From: Beroe forskalii
Taxonomy: Eukaryota; Ctenophora; Nuda; Beroida; Beroidae
DNA: 64,000 nucleotides
Direction of reading: 5' to 3'
NCBI GenBank assembly: GCA_011033025.1
Contig: WFMF01000040.1
Span: forward strand, 186,001-250,000
Under the pieces are notes generated by a model. It was given only the letters and a program-made list of their open reading frames with translations. It did no database searches and was not told the origin of the DNA. Below, in pieces: positions 1-14,000 of this stretch. Both the position numbers and the translations under genes were made by a program. Position 1 is the first letter of the stretch. Each line of letters starts with the position of its first letter.

Positions 1-470
1 TTCCCTGAGGAAGCGCGCCCTACGACACTAACAAGGCAAGGGTATACTTGTTTAGCAATTGTTGGCCGTTGACAAACCCTCGTGAGACGCCAGCGGTCAT
101 ACATTGTACAACAAGATCTACAGATTCTTTTGACGTTAATAAACCCGGCATAAAATAACTACAATTGACCAACGTTCCTAAGCCTGCATAGGTGTTTGTA
201 CAGGCTGTGCTTCCCTTCTGAGGAAGCGCGACGTGAACAGGGATATACTGCATACGTGATTAGCAAAATCAAAAGAATAAGATAAAGACCCAGGGTGATT
301 TCTGAATATACATTTCATGATTTTAGATGGTGGTGCAGCTGTTAAATTGGGATGCTTTGTCCTAATAGTTGCTTTGAACCGAATTTCTTATTTCATTGCT
401 GGGAAATGTTTCACTATATGATATGTTTCACTATATGATATGTTTCACTATATGATATATTTGTTTTCAA

Positions 471-1105
471 TAATCTGCCTAAATCTGTGAGAGAAGCTTC
501 TGATGTAAACCACTTTAAAACAAGTTTGGAGTACTATAAAAAGGAAACTGATACTCTTTGTCATGACAATTTCTGGTATATTTCTTCATTGGTATTGGAA
601 AAAATAGAAGGGAGCAATTATTTGACAAATAAGGTGAAATTTAATGAGTATTTAAGAAGTAACCCATATGTAGCTAAAAGAAAAGGAATAAATATTAGTT
701 ATTGATTGGAAAGCTTGTTATGTTGTTTTTACTATTTTTTAGGTGCAATAGTGTAATTCTTTAAGTTATTACTCAACTGCTTAAATGATTTGATAATTCA
801 TAATTGACAGAAGTTACCTTTTATCACACTGTGTATGTATATTTTGGTTTTTGATGTTTTATTTATTTTCATGGTTATCACAGGGTCTGCATGAAGTTTT
901 TAATTTCACTATCTCATAAAACTATCAACAGTTCTAGATTAATTCTGTTATTCGATTTTCTGTTATTCGATATGTTCTTGAAAATTGAATAAATGGACAC
1001 CTGGGTTAAAAGGTGTGTTTTAGTGGAAGCTAATGTTTTGATATAATGAAAGGAAGCGTGATGGTTTAATACCATAATTTATTCTATTTCTATTTTATTT
1101 CTATA
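471..1105 (+). mobile_element. 5'-truncated LINE 3' end inserted in copy 1
   Basis: About 635 bp is present here and absent at the matching place in copy 2 (near 22058), so this is an insertion younger than the duplication or polymorphic. It starts mid-ORF. The frame to 705 reads NNLPKSVREASDVNHFKTSL, the usual extreme C-terminus of a LINE reverse transcriptase, and continues about 50 residues to a stop. About 400 bp of AT-rich 3' UTR follows. No clear target-site duplication was found, partly because both edges are A-rich. Confidence 0.55.
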
Positions 1106-1582
1106 AATGGTACATCCATTGCTTTATCAGAGTTCAAATTAATTTGGACAACCTATAGCCAACTAATGCTTATTATTTTAATTATTGAGTAGAATATTTT
1201 TGGCATTCTGCACTGCTGAGTCTTTTCTTAATAACTGTGTATTAAAAATGCAATTATTATTATACAAAAAGTTAGAAATATTTTGACTTCAGATAATATT
1301 ATAGTTTCTTAATCATTGTAATTGTGATACACCTCTCATTACATATGTTGGGTGCTTTCTCAACCTGTATTTTATAATATTTGACTCTCTTCGGAGATTT
1401 TTACCTGGGATTATTATTATTATTATCTTGCACCCACAATAGTATCCTGGCCCTTAATTTTATAAATGAAGCCAGCAGAGTATCCTCATCACACAAGTAC
1501 TTTGTGTATTCAAGCTATTAGCTGAAATAATCATCATTATTAAAACTAATTTTGTATAAGTTAACCTTACTGTAAAGTAGAT

Positions 1583-2553
1583 ATGACTCAGGATGAAGCA
1601 ATGGGAGCTGTGTACTGCTCAGACTCCCCAAACCAACCACAAAGCCACAAGATTCCTCAAATACTCAAGTCCTGACTATTCTTCACTTCAATGATGTTTA
1701 CAATATTGAGGTATGGTAAAGGTATCAGGTAATCATCATTCTTCAATCACCATTATAGAGAAAGTAATTTAGAGAAAGTTCATTTGAACTTCAATCTCTT
1801 GACCATTATATCTTCATTAACCCCCACTGCTTGTAGACTTGTCTGCTCTCCAGAGCCAGACACTACACCTCTGTGGAGCTCACTCTACATTCTCTTTCAT
1901 GTCTTGTTTTGAAGAATCATTTTAAAGTAACCTAATTTGGATTATGAATTATGAATCGCCTAAAATAAGAAGCTAATGACAGTTTTATTGCTTTAGCCTC
2001 GTGAACAGGAGCCAGTGGGAGTGCAGCTAGATTTGTACAGAAGCTCACAGATCTGCTGGCTCAGGACGACATGTTGGTTTTGTTCAGTGGAGATGCCTTC
2101 AACCCTTCTCCAAGTAAGATAGAAAATATGATACTTTTGAATTTATGAATATTCTGTGGTATGAGGTATACACTAGTTGATATGAGGCCATATATGGGTA
2201 AAATGTGATTCATTTTCAGTGAGCACAATGTTCAAAGGTGTACAGATGGTTCCAGTCCTCAATGCCTGTAATATTGGCTGTGCAGTCTATGGAAACCATG
2301 ATTTTGGTGAGTGATTGCATAGTTACTGTAAAAAATAGGCCACTTCTGAACTTTTACTTGCTGCCCAGTAAACCCTGACTGTCTCCCTTGTACAAATTTC
2401 ATTAAACCAATGGGGAATAAGGTTCTAGAGGTCATTTTGCCAAACTGATATTATCATGATATAATCATTTCAGACTTTGGCCTGGACGACCTTATTGACT
2501 TGAAGAACTCATGCAATTTTCCTTGGTTGATGACTAATGTTGTAGACAAAGAG
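1583..2553 (+). pseudogene. 5'-nucleotidase exons 1-4, frameshifted duplicate
   Basis: Exons at 1583-1710, 1997-2113, 2220-2306 and 2474-2553 match exons 1-4 of the gene at 22535. Exon 1 is 128 nt against 129 in the other copy, from small indels around 1611-1650. Exon 2 is 117 nt against 118, with one G missing in the GTGGGAG stretch near 2021. Both changes break the frame. Exons 3 and 4 are intact, including the metallophosphatase GNHDF motif. No later exons follow before ARID4. I read it as a non-functional partial duplicate; indel errors in the assembly are the alternative. Confidence 0.8.
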
Positions 2554-5054
2554 GTTTCATACATCCTATTTCCTTAGGTCCATCGTTTTTCACTATTTAA
2601 TATACACATGCCATCCTAATCTTGAGCTCAAATGAATAAAATTTTATCTATCTACTTTTACAGTACAGAAATGCCGAAATATTTTCATCCAAGTCTTTTA
2701 TATAAAAAGTGCAATTCTTGCTACTGATTAAGGTAGTTCCTGAGTGCAACGCCTTCAATTTTTGCTGGCTGCAGCTGGCTGGAAGGAAATAAACATAGAT
2801 AGAAATTATTAAGAAGCGCAATTCTCACTAATTCTTAATAATGCCTATTATATATATTCCTTCATAGATATTAGATAGAAGGTAAATCTCCCTGGATCTA
2901 GAAGTAGGTAAATCTCTCTGGATCTTTGTATTCAGTATTATGTGGGGCGACAAAGCCCTCTGAATCGAGAGCTCTCTGTTCAATAGCTAACTATACATAC
3001 CCCTACAGCAGATTCATTCCTATATACATTAATTATTTAGAGATTTCTATGTACACCAATTGCACACGTACCTAAAATATTTGCTATAGGATTACACACT
3101 ATGGATCGAGCTATTTTGAACTTTGTTGTTTAAAAGCTTTAGCATTTTATCTTCAGTTCTCAAATTTGATTTGTATACGTAGTGTTGTAAAGTTTAAAAC
3201 CCCCAACTGTTAAAAATGTAAAGTGTTACAAGTGTAAGAGTTAAATAGTTTTTTTTTTTTTTTTTGTTTTTGTATTTTTATCCACATACTGCAGTACAGA
3301 GTTGCTGTTACATGTCTTTATGTATGATAGTGTTACCAATTGCAGTTGTTTTAACACGTATCACCGATCACGCACACATAGCAGACTATAGCTATGGCAC
3401 ACACTCACTCACCATGTATAAAGAAATCACCGAATCTATAATGGTCCAGAACATGGTGATCATTGTTCAGAACATGGTGAATTGATGACGTCATTATCAT
3501 GGTTCACAATGGTGAATTGATGAAGTCAAATAGTCGATTCTTTGTGTGTTGTCAACTAAAGTAAAGTAGTAAAGAATTGCATGCAATCAAAAAGACGCTC
3601 CTTTGAAGTACATTCAATGTATCTAGTGGTATTACATACAATATTTAGACAATTGTTGCTTGTGTGGATCATTGCATGTACCACTGTATTGTTATCTACT
3701 AGCATCGCTAGCTTTGATATATCTATGTTATTACGTCATTGTATGAGATGCATGGCAATGTTATCCTGATTTGATCAGTTCTTTGATGAACTGGATGTAT
3801 GGGTGGAGCCGGGGACAGGGGGTTTCACACGGCTCAAACTTCGGAAAAATTTCTTCGCTTTATCTTTAAACTGTATAGGAAAAGTGAGGGAAGATGTACT
3901 TGCTTAGTTGAGCTCATAAAACATTTTTAAGTCGCCTATGTACAATCTAAAGTTTGTGAACCTCAATCAATCGCCTTTTACTTATTATTACTGTTGATAG
4001 TGGATACGTAGCTCCCTAGAATTCTAGGGATATCTATTTATTAATTTGAAATTGCGAATTATTTACCTTCGGGAACGGATAAGGTATATTTACCTTTGGA
4101 CACGAGTGCAGTGATTTTTTTCCGTCTCTGAATAACGTCTTATTCAATTTAAGTTGATATAACTAACAACAACGCTGCTATTCATAGTCATGAGTCAATT
4201 CATAGTCAATACTACCACGTAGTACGTTTATGTTTCAAACGACTATTATGTTACATTACTGTGTTCATGATCGACAGTGTGATTTGGTTATGATTGGATG
4301 AAAAAATTGATGAAAATTATTAATCTGTGCTCGGAAATTATACTTCTCCACCGATAAGGTAAAATCTGTGCTCGGAAATTATATTTCTCCACCGATAAGG
4401 TAATCAGGTCAGAACCTCTCAGATACTGCTTGTCAATAAGACAGTCGAACTAGCCCAAAGTCATGGATTCATCTCATTACCCGATACCCATATTAGGAGA
4501 CATAATTTATCTTAAGCTAATTTGATATCAATCTCATCTAATTTCTAGATAATTCGTAGATAAGGAAGTAAGGAGTCTGGAATGTCGTTCTTCTTGTCAT
4601 GTGCCATGCAAAAGGTTACTGCGTTTTTTGAAATCGTCACATTATGCATTGAAATTTAAAAAACACGTGTTGAATTACAGAAAATGACAACTGTCTGGCG
4701 TCTTTATTTGAAATAACAGTTAATTTTGTCCTTGAAATATATACAACAGGCTCGTGTGTTTAAATCGAGCCATCTGTCGATCTAATGAACTGATATATAA
4801 TGCTACAGTAATTGAGTAATTTGATTTCTTGCCGGTTCTTGTGCAGATAAAACAGCACGAGTCCACATGTTGTGTGCAGATGGTGGCAGTTTAATGTCAT
4901 TAAATAACGACTTTAAGCCATGATAATGGCCTTAGAGTCGATGTTCTGAAAAGAAAAGTTCAGATCATATTAGAAAAAGTTACTGCTCAATCCAGTTTAA
5001 TAAGCATCTAGCAATCTATTGATTTATCCATTAATTCCATTCCATCTAACTTAC

Positions 5055-8000
5055 CTTATCATTAATCCTGGCCTCGTAACTACCACAGTGTTTCGGTGCA
5101 CCGTACAGCACCTTAACTCTCTGTCCAGTGTTGTACTTGTGTACATCCGGCATGGACTCGTAATCTGAAGAAAAAGGTAGTTCGTGTTACATTTAAGTGG
5201 GAAAGGGGGAAACCCTCTCACCCGTCAAATTAAGATTATCTTAGATATGGACTCGTAATCTGAAGAAAAAGGTAGTTCGAGTTACGTTCAAGTAGTCCGA
5301 TAATCCTAGAATTATTGAATAAAATCTCGTATTTATTGGTCATAAACACATACTATTTCATATCAAATGAAATTTATAAAAATCAAAACTATACCGTCAA
5401 TTTCAAGTGACCAATATTAGAGGGTATTTCTATAAAACGAACCTGTGGTATCGCTGCCAACACTCTCACTATCAGCCTCCAACTTCAGACTGTTCCTCCG
5501 GCCGCCTGACCTTACACCCCCAGGGGTAGGGGTGCTGCCCGATCTGACACCCCCTGATACCGGGGTAGGGGTGCTCCCTGATCTGACAGGGGTAGGGGTG
5601 CGCCGGCCTCGCAAGGACAAGGGGGTGGAGCCCCGGCCTTTCTTACCACGACCTGCTGGCGTTTCTTCCACGTTCTAGGGACAGGTTATGGTAAGTAACT
5701 TTTTTGCTTAAAGGTAAGGAAATATTTTATCCCTTTTTCCACGGTCTAGGTAGAGGATATGATATTTAGTGACTTTGATATATGAAAATGTGATGTTTTG
5801 CGGTCATATGAAGGTCAAAATAAGGTCATTTCTCAATTCTTCGACGATGATACGTCTCACGAGTAACAGAGAGAATCTGAAGAATGTGATATATTCGATA
5901 GATCACGTGCATTCCCCCTGTTGACTCACCTCACTTGACACTGACGTTCTCTTTCCCCTCCTATTCCACTCCGTCAAGAAGGGAACCACGTACTTGCAGT
6001 AAGCGTTACGAACTGTGTGCGAACCGGACGCAGGGATGTCAAGAATGTTCATCTGAGGAAGTAGCGAATATTTAAGTTTGAGAAGGGAAGTCTCAAGTCA
6101 AAGCATGAATAATTTGCACCTTTCCTCTTCGGTAAGTAAGAGAAGAAGATGAAGTGTAAGAGATCAAATATCGTAAGATCAAATGTCACGTATGCCCTGG
6201 ATTTGAATCATCGTTAAATTGTTAAAACACGAAAAACTGAATTTAAGCGTCGTAAAAACACGAAAACGGAATATTTCATGTCGCTCTTGGACTGAACCTG
6301 AGCACAGATGCTCCTCCATTTGAGGGCCTGAGTGACGTTTTGAGGACCCCCATACTCTGTCACGTAGCAGTGAAGAGAGAAGAGGTCCAGGTCGTGATAC
6401 CCCACGCTGGGCTGACGAGTGATGGGGCTACCTGAGGTGGGGTACATTAGTCAGAGTCACTTTCTCTTCCACATTTTCACGTTTAAGTTCGGGGATAATT
6501 TAAATTCGTGTCAAGCGTCATCTCTCTTTTAATAAATCTAAAGGTAAACTAGTTCAAATTTGTAATAACAATGAAGCGCTATATGAAATTTGTAATAGAT
6601 AAGAAATAAGAAGAAATCTCACCCTTCTTTTCCCAGAAATCCAAGAGAGCGGCAGTAAAGTGTTTCTTCATCTTGGTGTTGTTGAGGTTATCCGGTTCTT
6701 TTAACCGGACTGGGGTATCATTCTCACCCTCCCACGTTCCAGGGAGGATACCCGTGTCGTAGAACGCTAACGCTTTCTCTGCGGAGAGGGGCGTAAAGCA
6801 ATTGCGATTGATAAACAACCAAATTTTACCGAATGGACGCATTATTAACAACCTCTATCGATTTTTTGTTCATTTTAAGTCACGTATTTTGCAGAAAAAT
6901 ACGTGCTTTTTCTTCAGAAGCAAAAAGTTATATTTTGATTACACGTATTTTACATACACTCACCTAGAGCAGGCTTCATGACAATAGAATCATTGGAGCC
7001 CGATAGAATTGACAGCAGAGGCTCTGACTCCCTGTCGAAACGAACCATGTCTTCTTTCGGTATGGACATACTGAAATTAGAGGAAATAGTCAAATATCTA
7101 AAGGAAAACTTTGAAATGTATAAGAAAACTTTGAAATGTAAGATATTACTTCAATCTATGAGCAATTGAGCGTCACAAATTCAAACAAATCTGGCCTTAC
7201 TCCAAACTATGAAAATTGAGCATCACAAATTCAAACATATCAGGAAGATATATCTGCACTCACAATTTCCCAGACTTGAAGCTCCGCACGATGACTTCCC
7301 CCGGATTAGCAGACACGAACTCCGGACACTGACCGGGCGAGGCTATCAGAACCGGAACAAGGGTCTGCTTCTTGCCCGTCCGAGTGTCGTAAAACACGAC
7401 CTTACCGACGTCTTCTTCTGAGTAGTGCACCGTACGACCACTGAAATTATATTACTGTTTTAGGTACTTATTTTAAGTGGGTTCGACTTAGGGGTTGTTC
7501 AGTTGAAACGCTGGTTAGACTTACTAGGGAGGTGTCAGAATAGGACTATTGTTCGAAACACCTCGTTAGTAAATTTGCAATTAAGACACTCCATTTTACA
7601 ACTTTAAAAGAGAAAAAGATACGCAGTTTTACAATTCTGCAGGAGAAAAAGAAACATTCTGAATGACTCTGTCTAGTGTCTACGAACCTGTCCACCCCTT
7701 CCACCTTCCTTCTCTTCCTCTGCTTCTTACTCTCCATGATGACCGGTGTACCAAAGTTCTCAGGGTTCGTTAGAGGTAGGTGATCCAACGTCTGAAATAG
7801 AAATTAGGATTATAAAGATCTAACTTAATGAGGTTTAATTAGTTATGCTTATTAACGTTTAATTGGTCAGACGCGTAAACACTGCCAATAGTAGTCCAAT
7901 AATAGAAGGATGTTGACTGGGGAAGGTAGTTCATCATAATGTGGGCAAAATTCATATCATTATGTGGAAAATGAGTCATAACTAGCATGATAGTCTTCCA

Positions 8001-11000
8001 ATAATCAATATTTATTGGTAATCAACAAATATTAAGCCGACAATATAAGGCTCTCCTAGAAGCTTAACCACTTCTTTGGATACTCAAATCTCCTCCAAAC
8101 TCACCCATTCCTCGTTGAAGTGTTTCGCTCCTTGTGGGCACACTGAGTTCCGACCTAGAGTCCTTTCATCCCCATCATCAAACACTGAAGCAATGGAACA
8201 GTGAAAGTTCTTGGAACAATGCATGTTCTTAATGATCATTTTAATTAAACAATCATTTCAATCTATTTATAGCTCAATTATAGAATTATCGAATGCCTGA
8301 TTTTGACAGTGAAATATCTTGCGAAAACAAAACTTCAAAATATGATTATTTAATCACGTGTTATATCTTGTGATATTAATCATGGAGGGGGAGCGTTATT
8401 TTATGACATCAATTCTAGGGTCATTTAAGCTTTAGCAGGCCTACAGCCACAGGTTTTCATTAAGCAGTCAGCCAATCTTAATCTTTACTATGTTTACACA
8501 TCAGTCAAGATTCCAAGGCATTCAGACAGGGCCAACTAGGGGCACCAATGGTTCATTAATGCTAGCTATCAAGAATTAACACAACAAGACCAAAAGTACT
8601 GACTTCTCAATCGATCTAATTCCGATAACTACTTAGAACACAACTTCTCCATAAATATCTCCATAAATAGCGATTATGTAACTCAACACATCTCGAAGTT
8701 TGGTCCAGTCTCGAGCTTAACTTTCAACAAACTTCACATTTACACAGGCCGCTAATTAGATCCGCACAGGTTTTGTAGCAATTCGCAGAGCCGGCAAACT
8801 TTATACAAGAATCCGAAACACGCATGGAATTTGTACACACGTTAGCATTGCGTGTGTGTTGTTGATTCTGTACATTTGTTATGACACATGATTCCAAAAA
8901 GTGCCGCGCAGCGCGCGGTTTTTTACAGCTAAATGCTGCGTCATTTTGCTTTCATACAAAAATTGCTTGAATTTAAAGCGCAAATTGTTAACATTCTGTT
9001 CTATTTTCGATCAAATTATAAACGAACGAAACTTAACACAACGATTCACAGCAAGCTTAACAAGGTTTATCTTATAACAACTCCCCTATTTCAATGAACT
9101 TACATATGACCATTGAGAGAATATTATGAACGCGTAAAACCATTTATTGATTTTACATAACGGTTTATTTCACACACAATTTCGTGGGAGAAAGAAGAAA
9201 AACCGGCATAATCAGTGAAAATTGACACCACTACGTCTGGCTACATACGACAACGTCAGTAAGTCAGACTACATACCAATATGACATTACATCAAACTAC
9301 AAACATACATACATGCATCCAGAATCAATATGCCTTTGATTGACCATTTATTCCTAATGATAAGATTACTGTTAATATAAGTCCCATAACTGAAACTGAG
9401 AGCGAAACCCTCCCCGGACAAACGACCTCCCACCCCCCCCCGCAAAAAGCATCTACGCGTACGTCAGTTTGTGTTAGGATTAGGGTCGGGTTAGAGTTAT
9501 GGTTAAGGTTGGGGTTAGGGTTTGTGTTGGTGTTATGGTTTAAGTCAGGGTTTGGGTTTGAATTTGGGTTATGGTTAGGTTTTGAGGGGGACTTTTCCCC
9601 CCGAATTTTCATCCCCGGACCTTTAACCACTCTAAGGCGGACTTTTTAGCCCCCGACATTTTATCCCCCTTGGTATAGAAATGGAAAGTGTTATAACCAA
9701 TTCTACGAAGAAGTGTGTCAGCTTGAGGGAGAGTGTACTCAGAGACCTGCTTCTGGATCCGTTAAGTCCCTTCTCTCTGGTAGAGTGGGTGAAGGAAGTT
9801 CCTCTCTCGATGTCGTCGATGGTGGTTGTCGTTATGTGTCTGCTGCTTCTCCAAGGACTCCAGGAGTTTTCAATTGGATGGATGCTGACAGCTGATGAAG
9901 CTGTTGAAGGAGTGGTGACATGCTGTAAGGTACTTAAGGTAGTCTTGGTGGATGTCCTGGTGGATCCCTGAGCATGTATGTCGTAGACATTCCACATCAC
10001 GAGAGAGAGAACAAAGGAGCCGCTGTCCACTGAGAGTCCGATCCAAGTTGATTCGAAGTAGTGGAGGATGGGGAGCTCTTCAGGAAGGAAGGAGGTATCC
10101 AGAGACTCGTAGACCAGCAGTCAGCACCAAATCAGAGAGAGGAACAAAGGCAAGAGCAGCAAGCTTCTTCACCCGCACCTTGAAGTCCAGGTCAGAGGTG
10201 GGTGTACATGGGAAGGAGTTCCAGCTTCTTGATGTGGTAGCATAATCGTATCCAGGGTCATGGTACGATACTTGGTACCTGACACCATTGCTCGAACGAG
10301 ACAGCATCACGTGAATTCCTTCTCGAAATGTGATCCAGTGGTGGGGGGTAAAAGGTCGCAGTTCTACGGTTAAGTATGACTGTTTATCCCCATCGAAGCT
10401 TTAACGGGGATAAAAGATCGCAGCTCTATTTTAATCTACGACTTCTTATCCCCCTGCTTCATTCCGAGCTCATTTTCAATAGGGGATAAAAAGTCGCAGT
10501 CTATGGCAGAAGTGCGCCTTTTTATCCCCCTCAGAATACAGTTCAGATCAACTCTGAAGCAGGGGGTAATAGGTCGCACCTGTACCCTAGGGTGGTAAAA
10601 GGTCGGGGGGGGGGAGGGCGTGGGTAAAAAGTCGGGGGTAAAGGTCGCATCACTCATACATACATACCTAAATACATACATACAGACACACAAACATACA
10701 TATACAGAATCATAAACAAAAAAATACGTTCAATATACAGACAATATGTATATTGTATACGATGTATACAATTTGGGGTTGTGATGAGAAACACATTTTG
10801 TACATATACAATATACATGAACTGGGAGAATTCTTGGATCAAATCCCGGATAAGCCACCGGTTCCGGGTTCCCAGTGACAGAATACCTCTTGTGGGTCGT
10901 CGAGCGCAGATTTTCACTACTCAATTTGGTCGCCACCGTTTCAAGAATTTTTATCGGTCGAAAAATTTCATGGTTTTTCCCAGCTTAATCTGCTTCTAAA

Positions 11001-14000
11001 ATTAATTTGATAATGTATAATTTGATAACAACAGCCCGCCGCAGGCGAAAAATTTCATAATAATGGTATTGATCATCTGAATCTGCCTCTAAGATCAATT
11101 TGGTAATGTATAATTTGATCACAACAGCCCGCTGCAGGCGAAAAATTTTAGGGTATTTCCTATCTGAATGTGCCTCTGAGATGATTTTGGTAATGAATAA
11201 TTCGTTCACAACAGTCCGCCGCAGGCGAAAAATTTTATGGTTATATACCATTCATTCGTTATATACCATTTTAGTGTGCGTGTTGAAATAATCGCTCTCT
11301 TATCAGTTGCTTGATAATTGTACTGCATCTTGATTGTGGCCGTGTGTATTACCCTATACCATGGCTGCAAGTCACACCGCACAACCCCACGATGAAAAGA
11401 TGATCGACGAACTGATGAATAAAGCGAGTGTATGGATGGGAAAGGCGATGAGGGAGATGAACTGCGACGCTCCAACCAACGTGACGTCAGCGAAATGCCG
11501 GAGTTTGAGCCAGGAGACCTTAGCACCCATGTTTTTGTCGGCGTTCGCCTTTGTTCAGCTGCAACATAAAAGCCTGAGACTATTGAGGACGGAGCTGAGT
11601 ACAGTGAAATCAGACCTAGTGAAGTCGCAAAAGGCGATCATTGCTCAGCAAAACGACCTGATCATGCACAAGGACAAACTTCTAGCTTCAGTGCAGAGCG
11701 CTGTGACAGAGTCCGTTTCAGAGACAGTTAAAGCGGAAATCAAGACGTACAGTGATGCTGTGAGGTCGAGTGAACCAGTTGCTCAGTTCAGCACAGAGAA
11801 GTTGAAAAGCGCTGTCAAGTCAGCTGTCCAAGAGGAAGACCGGAACAAGAACTTGATGGTGTTCGGTATGTCGGAGGAGGGAGTGAGGACTTATCAGACA
11901 AGGTACAGGAAGTTTTCGGCGAGCTCGGGATGAAACCTGCAAAATGATGTGTGTCGCGTTGGGAAGACTGGGAGCAAGGAGAGACCCTCGACCGGTTAAG
12001 GTGACGTTTTCGTGCGCCAGCACTGCGAGACACGTGCTTCTGCAAGCCAGGAAGTTACGGCATTCGGAGAAGTTCAGCTCAGTTTTCATCCGACCAGACA
12101 GGACATTGGAGGAACGAGCAGCTCACAAAACTCCTCATCGAAGAGAAAAAGAAGAAGAAGGAGGAGGGGAGCTAAGGAACAATCATATTGTCAAATTTGG
12201 GACCATAGTGACTGAGGTTCAAAAAAAAGATGGGGCATGATTTTTCTCTGCGTGCATAATTTTGGTATGGGTACAGTGTGTTATTAAGCGGGGTTTGAAC
12301 AATCAGTTATTCAAGTTTGAAGAGTCAAGTTTCAAAATCTGACAGAAATTTCGCACAAAACTGAACAGTTTTCTTAAATTTCGTCATTTTTTTTTTGTTT
12401 ATCATACGTGTCGGGTGTGAATTATGTTGTTTGCCCAATGGTTAATGATTGAATATTATTTTATACTCATATTTTTAGAAGCCCTTAGCGGTACCCCTCT
12501 GGGGTTTACAAACAAACAAACAAGGTATTTCCCATCTGAATCTGCTTCTAAGATCAAAGGATCAATTTGATAATGTATTATTTGATCACAACAGCCCGCT
12601 GCAGGCGAAAAATTTTAGGGTATTTCCTATCTGAATGTGCCTCTGAGATGATTATGGTAATGAATAATTCGATCACAACAGCCCGCAGCAGGCGAAAAAT
12701 TTCATAATCATGGTATTTCCCATCTGAATCTGCCACTAAGATCAATTTGGTAATGTATAATTTGATCACAACAGCCCGCCGCAGGCGAAAAATTTTAGGG
12801 TATTTCCTATCTGAATCAGCCTCTGAGATGAATTTGGTAATGCATAATTCGATCACAACAGACCGCCGCAGGGCGCAGCGAAAAAATTTCATGGTATTTC
12901 CATCTGAATATGCCTCTAAGATCAATTTGGTTATGTATAATTTGATCACAACAGCCCGCCGCAGGCGAAAAATTTCATGGTATTTCCCATCTGAGCATTA
13001 GGACGTTCATCTTCCAGAGGAAAAAAGAATTTGGAAGAAATATCGATCAGGCGAGGTGTTAGAGTCAAAACTTACTTTTTCATAAACTTAATATTTCCTT
13101 GAGTTTCAACAGTTGGTTGGCATTACTCAATTATCAAGGCATGTTTAGAACCTTCGAAAAACATTCATCTATCAAAGGAAAAAAGAATTTTGAAAATATA
13201 TCAATCAGACGCAATGTTTCAGCCGAAAGTTAGCTTTTAGAAACTAAACATTTCCTTGTGTTTCAACCGCTTTTCATTGCTACTCAGCCTCTGAAGAATT
13301 TTGAAAAATTTCATGGATTATCTATCAACATGAGAAAAAAAGAATTTAATAAATATATCGACCAGGCTCAATGTTATAGCCAAAACTAGATTTTGTCATA
13401 AACTGAATATTTCCTTGTGTTTCAACAGCTTGTTATTAATAATCGACACATTTAAGCATGTTTAGAATCTTTGCAAAACAAACATCTACCAGAGGGAAAA
13501 AGAATTTTGAAAAAATATTGCTCTGACGCAATGTTATAGCTAAAACAATGATTTTCGTAAACTAAATATTTACTTGTGTTTCAACAGTTTGTAATTAATA
13601 ACAAAAATATTCAAGCATATTAAGAATCTTCGTAAATCATTCATCTACCAGAGGAAAAAAGAATTTTGAAAAAATATCGATCCGGTCTCAAGTTATAGCC
13701 AAAACAGTGTACACAGTGAATATTGTAAGTATTTATTTGCCGGCGACCACACCATCGAGCGCAGCCCTGACGACCAGCGAGCGTAGAATGAGATTTTACC
13801 TGTAATTGTATTGTGGTCGTCGAGCATGGCGACCAACACCAGCGAGCGTAGCTTTTTCAGCTTTTTTCTGACGACCAGCACATTTTAGAGCTGCGTGTGC
13901 CTTTGTCATTTGGACTAACATTTGAACGAGACTACTTTGAAGTTTCCCCACGTGCTCAAATATTACAAATAATTAACGTATGGTTAATACACGTTTATTT

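Larger units (their letters stand above)
1..4931 (+). repeat. Segmental duplication, copy 1 (pairs with 21631-28328)
   Basis: The segment matches 21631-28328 nearly base for base once insertions are allowed for. It begins at or before the window edge. Similarity stops abruptly after 4931 (28328 in the other copy). It carries copies of nucleotidase exons 1-4 and about 2.4 kb of following intron-like DNA (2554-4931) in which I see no gene. It lacks the 289-bp and 2120-bp insertions of copy 2 but has its own insertion of about 635 bp. It could be a real local duplication or an uncollapsed allele placed in the wrong position by assembly; the sequence alone cannot decide. Confidence 0.9.

Noticed and set aside
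2814..2890. Hairpin around AATTCTTAATAATGCC as a possible microRNA
   Set aside because: Arms are short and AT-rich, differ between the two duplicated copies, and nothing supports expression.
5417..5678. Proline/serine-rich frame on the plus strand
   Set aside because: Antisense shadow of ARID4 exon 12, whose minus-strand frame is spliced in phase with its neighbours.
9681..9971. Plus-strand frame with a hydrophobic segment
   Set aside because: Antisense of the MULE transposase relic; hydrophobicity is a by-product.
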